A stretch of 10,733 nucleotides of DNA, from assembly GCA_043809265.1 (NCBI GenBank), contig JAZDDY010000099.1, positions 1 through 10,733 of the forward strand. Reading direction: 5' to 3'. The position numbers and the translations under genes were made by a program. Below, piece by piece: positions 7,354 to 10,733 of the stretch (position 1 is its first letter; every line of letters begins with the position of its first letter). The notes under the pieces are model-generated. The model had not been told where the DNA came from and did no database searches. It saw only the letters and a list, made by a program, of their open reading frames with translations. This DNA comes from JAPLVS01 sp043809265. GTDB lineage: Archaea; Iainarchaeota; Iainarchaeia; Iainarchaeales; DTGL01.

Positions 7354-7683
7354 TCACATCTGCAGCCCTTTCAGGAGGCCCCTGCGTTCAATGAGGTTTT
7401 TTTGCCCCCCCAAATATCTCCATACGATGTCGGCTTTTATCGGCTGGAAGTCCCAGACTTTTATTATTATGAGGTCGCCTTCGCGCATCCACACGCGCTT
7501 GCGCATTTTTCCAGTAATCCTGCAGCTTCTCTCCATGCCGTCTTCGCAGATCGCCTTGACCTGGGCGGCGCCCTGCATTTTTTTGATGATGGCAAAAATT
7601 TCGCCCTCGTTCCTGTGCGGAAGCCTCAGCCGCCTGGCAGATTCTTCCTCGTCGTAATTGTTGTTTCCCCTTATCCAGAACAC
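7354..7683 (-). CDS. Translation initiation factor aIF1A
   Basis: aIF1A binds the small ribosomal subunit A site and promotes scanning or start-codon selection. The 109-residue protein is a single S1-like OB fold (about residues 20-90) with the family's conserved path: RLRLPHRNEGEIFAII, CEDGMERSCRITGKMRKRVWMREGD, then IIIKVWDFQPIKADIVWRY. The N-terminal tail is polar and acidic (NNNYDEEES) as expected. The start is unclear. The first in-frame choice is GTG at 7683, directly after the TAG stop of the DUF424 gene, giving MFWIRGNNNY. Homologous N-termini usually lack such an aromatic start, and an ATA at 7674 would give MRGNNNY with AGGTGTT well placed before it. Zero spacing to the previous gene suggests translation by ribosomes finishing DUF424. 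Confidence 0.95.
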   Translation of the reverse strand: MFWIRGNNNYDEEESARRLRLPHRNEGEIFAIIKKMQGAAQVKAICEDGMERSCRITGKMRKRVWMREGDLIIIKVWDFQPIKADIVWRYLGGQKNLIERRGLLKGLQM

Positions 7684-7989
7684 CTATAAAGAAATTTTGA
7701 ATATCTGGGCGTGCGGAATGCCCTTTATTCTAATAATGCTGCTTTCCTTTATTAATCCTTTCTCCAAAGCGAGCCCGACGCATTTTTTTCCCACGAGGTT
7801 TATGTTTTCGTTGTCATCGAGCAGTTCGAGCAGCTCTTTTTTTCCCACAATTTTGCCGCCGTAAAAAGACTCATAAACCGTGAAAGAGATTTTTTCCTGC
7901 TCGAGGGTTTTTCCGAGCAGTTCCCTGTCGCAGGCTGCAAGCACGCTCTGCGTGCCCTCCACATGCAATTTCGCGTACATGTTTTTCAT
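7684..7989 (-). CDS. DUF424 family protein
   Basis: This 101-residue protein matches the archaeal DUF424 family, whose biochemical function is not established as far as I know. Family hallmarks visible here are YAKLHVEG near the start, LAACDRELLGKTLEQ (18-31), FYGGKIV (42-48), NLVGKKCVGLALEKGLI (64-80) and the C-terminal IRIKGIPHAQIF (86-97). The frame extends further upstream, but that part overlaps aIF2-beta out of frame. The ATG at 7989 overlaps the aIF2-beta stop in ATGA and gives the normal family length. It is bracketed by aIF2-beta and aIF1A with no spacing, so a role near translation initiation is a fair inference but unproven. There are no membrane segments. Confidence 0.88.
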   Translation of the reverse strand: MKNMYAKLHVEGTQSVLAACDRELLGKTLEQEKISFTVYESFYGGKIVGKKELLELLDDNENINLVGKKCVGLALEKGLIKESSIIRIKGIPHAQIFKISL

Positions 7990-8387
7990 TCCTTGATTGC
8001 AGTGAAAGCCCCGCAGGCGCTGCATTTCAGTATTTTCACGCCCTTCTGCTCCGTGATTTTCGTGTCTGGCCTCGAGCACTCCCTGCAGAGCACAAACCGC
8101 TTTATGTAGTCTTCCAAAAAGCCCTGCAGTTCCTGATGCGAGAAAACACCTTTAAGGATCATCCTTCCGCCCTCTATGTTTGCCGCCGAGGCGGCCTGCG
8201 AGGTGAAATATTTCAGGGCGTGCTTTTCCTCGCGCTGCAGGTCCTTTATCGTTTTTGAAAAATTAACGATGATTGTCTTGTTGCCCTGCACCATTGTCTG
8301 CAGCCTCGGCATCTCGAACCTTTCCTTTTTCAGGCTTTCCAGCGGAATCTGCCCGTAAGCCTCATCAAGCATTTCCTCATATGTCAC
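7986..8387 (-). CDS. Translation initiation factor aIF2 subunit beta
   Basis: This is the beta subunit of the heterotrimeric aIF2, which brings initiator tRNA to the ribosome. The 133-residue length is typical for the archaeal form. The N-terminal helix (YEEMLDEAYGQIP) docks onto aIF2-gamma, the central alpha-beta domain includes ERFEMP and GNKTIIVNF, and the C-terminal zinc ribbon has CREC (Cys101, Cys104) and CSAC (Cys122, Cys125). All four zinc ligands are present. The start is GTG at 8387, overlapping the TGA of the RPA-family gene (GTGA); the residues that follow match the usual N-terminus, so no earlier start is needed. Its own stop overlaps the DUF424 ATG. The double overlap implies coupled translation along the operon. 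Confidence 0.96.
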   Translation of the reverse strand: MTYEEMLDEAYGQIPLESLKKERFEMPRLQTMVQGNKTIIVNFSKTIKDLQREEKHALKYFTSQAASAANIEGGRMILKGVFSHQELQGFLEDYIKRFVLCRECSRPDTKITEQKGVKILKCSACGAFTAIKE

Positions 8388-8905
8388 CTTACCACTTCCC
8401 TTTCAATCTTTAATTCGCTTGCCTGCATGAATTCGTCAAAATCCTCTTCCGGAATTTCGCGTGCCTTTTCTTTTTCCTTCCTTTTCGCGCCTGTTTCGTT
8501 TTTTTCAAAAAAGTTCTCTGCTGTGATTTTTCCGAGCCTTTCAAGCATTTCCTCGTTGAAGGAAAGTTTCTGCACGCCTTCCGCGAGAACATAAAGCGAA
8601 TTGTTGTTTTCGCGCACTTTCCCTATAACTTTTACAGTGTCCCCTTTCTTGAATTTTTTAAGGTCTTCAAGGCGTTCCTTGAACGCGTTCACTTCCATTA
8701 TGCCTGTGAAGTCGTCGATTGAAATGCTTGCAAACCCGTTCTCCGACTCAAAAGTCCTCGAGACAACGCCCCACACGTTCACCCTTGAAACCCTCGCGCC
8801 TTTTTCAGTGACAGCATAATGCGGCTCGAACTCGCCCTCGGCGCGGAAAAAAACCGCGCTTTCCAATTCTTCCAACCTGACGCTGAATGCCCTCAAAGCC
8901 TTCAT
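8384..8905 (-). CDS. RPA-family OB-fold protein (COG3390 type)
   Basis: Proteins of this type are subunits or partners of archaeal replication protein A, which coats single-stranded DNA in replication and repair. The 173-residue protein starts with the family-like MKALRAFSVRLEELESAVFF. It has one OB fold at about residues 30-115 (HYAVTEKGARVSRVNVWGVV, FASISIDDFTGIMEVNAF, KGDTVKVIGKVRENNNSLYV). It ends in a charged, probably flexible region (KRKEKEKAREIPEEDFDEFM) that may contact partners. The frame is open further upstream, but ATG 8905 fits the family N-terminus and has AAGGGAATGG before it. A short overlapping ORF precedes it and its start region is duplicated. The partner RPA subunit is not in the window. 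It is the first full gene of the translation-factor operon and overlaps aIF2-beta. Confidence 0.85.
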   Translation of the reverse strand: MKALRAFSVRLEELESAVFFRAEGEFEPHYAVTEKGARVSRVNVWGVVSRTFESENGFASISIDDFTGIMEVNAFKERLEDLKKFKKGDTVKVIGKVRENNNSLYVLAEGVQKLSFNEEMLERLGKITAENFFEKNETGAKRKEKEKAREIPEEDFDEFMQASELKIEREVVR

Positions 8906-8982
8906 TTTCCATTCCCTTGCCCCAAAAAGCAAATTGCGGCGGTTGCCTGCATTTGCCCCAACGCCTTCATTTTTCCTTTCCC
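8888..8982 (-). repeat. Two-copy imperfect repeat of a translation start region
   Basis: On the minus strand, GGGAAAGGAAAAATGAAGGC (from 8982) recurs as GGGAATGGAAAATGAAGGC (from 8916). Similarity continues as GTTGGGGCA versus TTTGAGGGCA. Each copy holds a Shine-Dalgarno-like purine run and an ATG-AAG-GC start. The copies are 66 bases apart at their left ends and their ATGs are in different frames. Confidence 0.65.
8902..8970 (-). CDS. Possible 22-codon upstream ORF before the RPA-family gene
   Basis: ATG at 8970 opens a 22-codon frame (MKALGQMQATAAICFLGQGN, then GK) whose TGA overlaps the ATG of the RPA-family gene in ATGA. GGGAAAGGAAAA just before the ATG contains AGGA at a workable distance. 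The predicted transcript start near 8983 would make this the first start codon met by a ribosome. The first four residues, MKAL, repeat those of the downstream protein because the start region is duplicated. It may be a coupling or attenuating leader ORF, or an untranslated leftover of the duplication. No function is assigned. Confidence 0.35.
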   Translation of the reverse strand: MKALGQMQATAAICFLGQGNGK

Positions 8983-9004
8983 GATATGTATTACGCGTTG
9001 TTAG

Positions 9005-9013
9005 GTTTATAAG
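9005..9013. promoter_or_regulatory. Shared TATA box of divergent promoters
   Basis: The near-palindromic GTTTATAAG reads as TATA on both strands. On the plus strand it predicts a start near 9035, five bases before the GTG of the VTT-like gene. On the minus strand it predicts a start near 8983, about 13 bases before the upstream ORF's ATG and 78 before the RPA-family ATG. No second clear TATA box occurs at the right distance for either gene, so one TBP site may serve both, with orientation set by flanking BRE sequence. This is inferred from spacing. Confidence 0.5.
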
Positions 9014-9039
9014 AAATGAGGTCGTAATCCTTATACCTG

Positions 9040-9672
9040 GTGTTTTTTTTGGCTGAACTGGCAAAAGAGCGTTTCTGGCAGGCAAGGAACATCGCCCTGG
9101 CCGCCGCCGCATTGGCGATAATCGCCGCCATACTGTACATTTCCTTTTTTGCAGATATTGGGGCACTTGAAGCAATGATTTTCGGATTGCTTGAAACTTT
9201 CGGCCTGCCTGGGCTTTTCATTGCCTCGATAATCGCGAACGCAACGATTATTTTCCCGCTGCCGCTCGACTTCCTTGTTTTTCCGATCGGCAAAATGGAC
9301 TTTTACGGCCTGGGCATTTTAAGTCCGCTCGCTGTCGGCATCGCGGTCGGCCTCGGCGCAGCAATCGGCGAGCTCACCGGATATTTCCTTGGGCGTGTCG
9401 GCGCAAAAGGCGTTGAAAAGCTCAAGCGCGGTGAAATGAAAAAAGTGCTTTCGCTCAAGGAAAAAATCCACAAGTACGGCATGATTTTCATTTTCCTTTT
9501 CGCCCTCTTCCCGTCCGCCTTCGATTTGGTCGGCATTGCCGCAGGCCTCATAAAATTCGACGCAAAAAAATTCTTCATCGCATGCGCGCTAGGGAAAACA
9601 ATGCGCTATGTCTTCATCGCCTATTCCGGGCGCGCAATAATCGACTTGCTGTACGGAATGCACTTCCTGTGA
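9040..9672 (+). CDS. VTT/DedA-like (SNARE-associated family) membrane protein
   Basis: This 210-residue multi-pass membrane protein resembles the VTT/DedA and YqaA superfamily, whose better known members are linked to lipid scrambling and envelope stability. Hydrophobic segments lie at about 17-39, 55-80, 92-118, 147-170 and 178-203. Family features are the re-entrant-like ATIIFPLPLDFLVFPIG (68-84), the glycine-rich GAAIGELTGYFLGRVGAKG (106-124) with its GR motif, a charged cytoplasmic stretch (KLKRGEMKKVLSLKEKI), and FALFPSAFDLVGIAAGLIKF (154-173). GTG at 9040 is taken as start because it lies about five bases after the predicted transcript start; a TTG at 9049 is the alternative. It stands alone, divergent from the RPA operon. 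The substrate is unknown. Confidence 0.8.
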   Translation: MFFLAELAKERFWQARNIALAAAALAIIAAILYISFFADIGALEAMIFGLLETFGLPGLFIASIIANATIIFPLPLDFLVFPIGKMDFYGLGILSPLAVGIAVGLGAAIGELTGYFLGRVGAKGVEKLKRGEMKKVLSLKEKIHKYGMIFIFLFALFPSAFDLVGIAAGLIKFDAKKFFIACALGKTMRYVFIAYSGRAIIDLLYGMHFL

Positions 9673-9704
9673 AACAGGATTTTTTTGTGAAACAGTTTTA
9701 TTGG
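9669..9704 (+). repeat. 18-bp imperfect tandem repeat over the VTT gene stop codon, with T-tracts
   Basis: GTGAAACAGGATTTTTTT (9669-9686) is followed directly by GTGAAACAGTTTTATTGG (9687-9704). The first copy contains the TGA stop (9670-9672) and a T7 run, and the second has a weaker T-rich run. Both T-tracts lie where U-tract termination of the VTT-like gene is expected, so the duplication yields a tandem terminator. No hairpin is evident. Confidence 0.5.
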
Positions 9705-9718
9705 AAAATTAAAGCACC

Positions 9719-9790
9719 GGCATTCCCGCAAACGGCTTCAGGCAGGCATTGCACACGGCCTTATAGGACAGGCATTCCGGCGGACAGGCA
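9719..9790. repeat. 26-bp imperfect tandem repeat at the 3' end of the presenilin-like gene
   Basis: Three units begin with GGCATT at 9719, 9745 and 9771. The first two are 26 bases each and share GGCATT, then GCA-ACGGC, TT and AGG-CA with small shifts. The third is about 20 bases (GGCATTCCGGCGGACAGGCA) and lies in coding sequence. On the minus strand the repeat makes the end of the protease gene (AGMPVL-stop) occur twice: once at the true stop (9761-9763) and again, in another frame, ending at TAA 9709-9711. Confidence 0.55.
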
Positions 9791-10621
9791 TGCGCCCCAC
9801 ATGGCAATCATGTACGCGGTCTGGAGCGGCAGGGCCGGAAGTGCGATTTTTCTTTCGGCGCAGATGTGCAGTGTTGCGATAAGTCCTAAAACCGAGGCGA
9901 ACATTATCATTGAAACAGGCAGGAGTGCCGCATAAACAGGAAGTGGGGCTATTTTCGGAGCGGCAGTGGAAAAAACCGCTATGCCGAAAACAAGCGGTAT
10001 GACCAAATCGCCTGTGCCTAGCTGGAATTCGTGCTCTTTTGTCGGAATAGTGAAAGTGAAGGCGAGGTTCTGCGAAACAATCGCTTTCGCCATTGTCACC
10101 ATGTGCTTTGTGACAAACACCGCGATTATATCGTAAATAGCCAAAAGCGAAATGAACAAAAGCACAGGCCAGATGCCTAAGCTCACCCCTATGAGCGAAC
10201 CTGCGCCTGCGACAGCGAAAAGGCTTGCTAGGTTTTTCAGCCAGATGTTTTTGGCAAAAATTACCCGCAAAGCGGTTATCAGGAATGCGAGCGCAAGGCC
10301 GAACCAGGGAATCATTTCATATGCAGGGATGGATGCCTGGTATAATGCGGCATCGCCGACAATCCAAGTTGTGGAAAAAACAGCGATTTTTTCAAAAAAT
10401 CCGACAGCGCGCTTTTTGAAAAACCTGATGATTAATAGGAACATCCCGGTTGCAAACAGGATATATAAAATCAGGGCGATTGCATTCAGCGGGTCCTGCG
10501 GGTTGTTGTTGATGATGGATACCTGCACGCCCTGCTGTATAAGGGTCAGTGCAACCATTGTGCCCAATGCCTGGCTTAAGATGAAAAAAACAAAAAGCCA
10601 GGCATACAGCCGAACGCGCAT
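9761..10621 (-). CDS. Presenilin/signal-peptide-peptidase-like intramembrane aspartyl protease
   Basis: This 286-residue membrane protein belongs to the archaeal branch of the A22 family, which cleaves transmembrane helices within the membrane. The diagnostic motifs are all present in order: the YD motif with Asp164 in LLAIYDIIAVFVTKHM, the GxGD motif with Asp205 in FQLGTGDLVIPLVF, and the PAL motif at 262-264 in IALPALPLQTAY. About nine hydrophobic segments fit the family topology (first at 5-28; catalytic ones at about 152-170 and 202-218). The loop between YD and GxGD contains TMAKAIVSQ and a polar stretch (PTKEHEFQ), as in homologues. The frame stays open to 10672, but ATG 10621 is chosen because it gives a normal N-terminus and lies 27 bases from a TATA box. 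The natural substrate is unknown. Its stop codon sits inside a short tandem repeat. Confidence 0.92.
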   Translation of the reverse strand: MRVRLYAWLFVFFILSQALGTMVALTLIQQGVQVSIINNNPQDPLNAIALILYILFATGMFLLIIRFFKKRAVGFFEKIAVFSTTWIVGDAALYQASIPAYEMIPWFGLALAFLITALRVIFAKNIWLKNLASLFAVAGAGSLIGVSLGIWPVLLFISLLAIYDIIAVFVTKHMVTMAKAIVSQNLAFTFTIPTKEHEFQLGTGDLVIPLVFGIAVFSTAAPKIAPLPVYAALLPVSMIMFASVLGLIATLHICAERKIALPALPLQTAYMIAMWGACLSAGMPVL

Positions 10622-10654
10622 AAAGTTATAACCGTAATTAACCTTTATAACAGT
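10622..10654. promoter_or_regulatory. Mirror-symmetric divergent leaderless promoter
   Basis: GTTATAA (10625-10631) and its inverse TTATAAC (10645-10651) flank a centre at 10638. The A residues of the two divergent ATG codons (10621 minus, 10655 plus) are centred on exactly the same base. Each TATA box lies about 27 bases upstream of one start codon and within a few bases of the other. Both transcripts would therefore be leaderless and their promoters overlap fully. Two polymerases could hardly assemble at once, so the genes may compete for initiation. Spacing and symmetry are seen; function is inferred. Confidence 0.65.
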
Positions 10655-10733
10655 ATGCCGAAAGCAAAACAATCACTGAACCCTTTACCCAAGACATTGA
10701 GGGAAAGGAAGCGCTACCTGCTGTTTGAAGTGG
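10655..10733 (+). CDS. rnp2: RNase P protein subunit Pop5/Rnp2 (5' part only)
   Basis: Only the first 26 codons are in the window. PLPKTLRERKRYLLFEV (10-26) matches the conserved opening of archaeal Pop5 (RNase P component 2), where a proline- and arginine-rich start (PPTLRE-K-RYI-FEI) leads into the first strand. Pop5 pairs with Rpp30 to support the RNA catalyst that trims tRNA 5' leaders. The ATG at 10655 has no Shine-Dalgarno sequence; a TATA box at 10625-10631 predicts a leaderless mRNA. The identification rests on this short stretch alone. Confidence 0.75.
   Translation, partial: MPKAKQSLNPLPKTLRERKRYLLFEV

Noticed and set aside
7990..8079. Longer start for DUF424 inside aIF2-beta
   Set aside because: The extra 30 residues are out-of-frame aIF2-beta zinc-ribbon sequence. 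The ATGA overlap at 7989 gives the family's normal start and length.
8906..9175. N-terminal extension of the RPA-family frame up to 9175
   Set aside because: It would cross the shared TATA box and the start of the divergent VTT-like gene. Its translation is basic and unlike the family, and ATG 8905 gives the expected N-terminus.
9719..9790. CRISPR-like array suggested by 26-base spaced GGCATT repeats
   Set aside because: The repeats are imperfect across the whole unit with no unique spacers, there are only three units, the third lies in a coding region, and no cas genes are present.
10622..10672. Seventeen-residue extension of the presenilin-like protein
   Set aside because: It would run through the divergent promoter and overlap the start of the RNase P subunit gene. 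The ATG at 10621 fits the leaderless promoter spacing.

Overview
The window is archaeal. It carries both subunits of DNA topoisomerase VI, aIF2-beta, aIF1A, a RIO1 kinase, a Dim2/Pno1-type KH protein, a COG3390-type RPA-associated OB-fold protein, a DUF424 protein, a presenilin/signal-peptide-peptidase homologue and the start of the Pop5/Rnp2 subunit of RNase P. Intergenic regions are short. Several start codons lie about 26-27 bases from TATA boxes, as in leaderless archaeal transcripts, while others have Shine-Dalgarno-like sequences. The proteins resemble euryarchaeal families, and a DPANN-type genome is possible, but the window alone does not fix the lineage.

Layout. Bases 2-202 hold the 3' end of an unrecognised gene. 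An AT-rich leader with short repeats precedes a complete AMP-forming acetyl-CoA synthetase (323-2275), which ends at a hairpin terminator flanked by T-tracts on both strands. Facing it on the minus strand is an unrecognised 227-aa protein with an HELLH motif (2387-3070), apparently on its own leaderless promoter.

From 8970 down to 3108 the minus strand carries an information-processing cluster, in transcription order: a possible 22-codon upstream ORF, RPA-family protein, aIF2-beta, DUF424, aIF1A, RIO1, Dim2-like KH protein, topoisomerase VI B, topoisomerase VI A. The first four genes, and the two topoisomerase genes, are joined by four-base stop/start overlaps or abut directly, so translational coupling is likely. 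A TATA box just before the KH gene suggests that KH-top6B-top6A can also be transcribed separately. Functionally the cluster joins single-stranded DNA binding, translation start, small-subunit maturation (RIO1 and Dim2 act on the same pre-40S/30S particles) and relief of DNA supercoiling.

On the right, a VTT/DedA-like membrane protein (9040-9672, plus) diverges from the RPA operon across what looks like one shared TATA box. It converges on the presenilin-like protease (9761-10621, minus). That protease diverges from the RNase P subunit gene (10655 onward, plus) across 33 bases that hold two TATA boxes in perfect mirror symmetry.

No tRNA, rRNA, CRISPR array, insertion sequence or clear mobile element was seen. 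No stretch over 300 bases lacks a gene. I did not find a convincing new multi-gene system. The most unusual items are the HELLH protein, the duplicated start region of the RPA gene, the mirror-symmetric leaderless promoter, and a recurring pattern of short imperfect duplications at gene borders.
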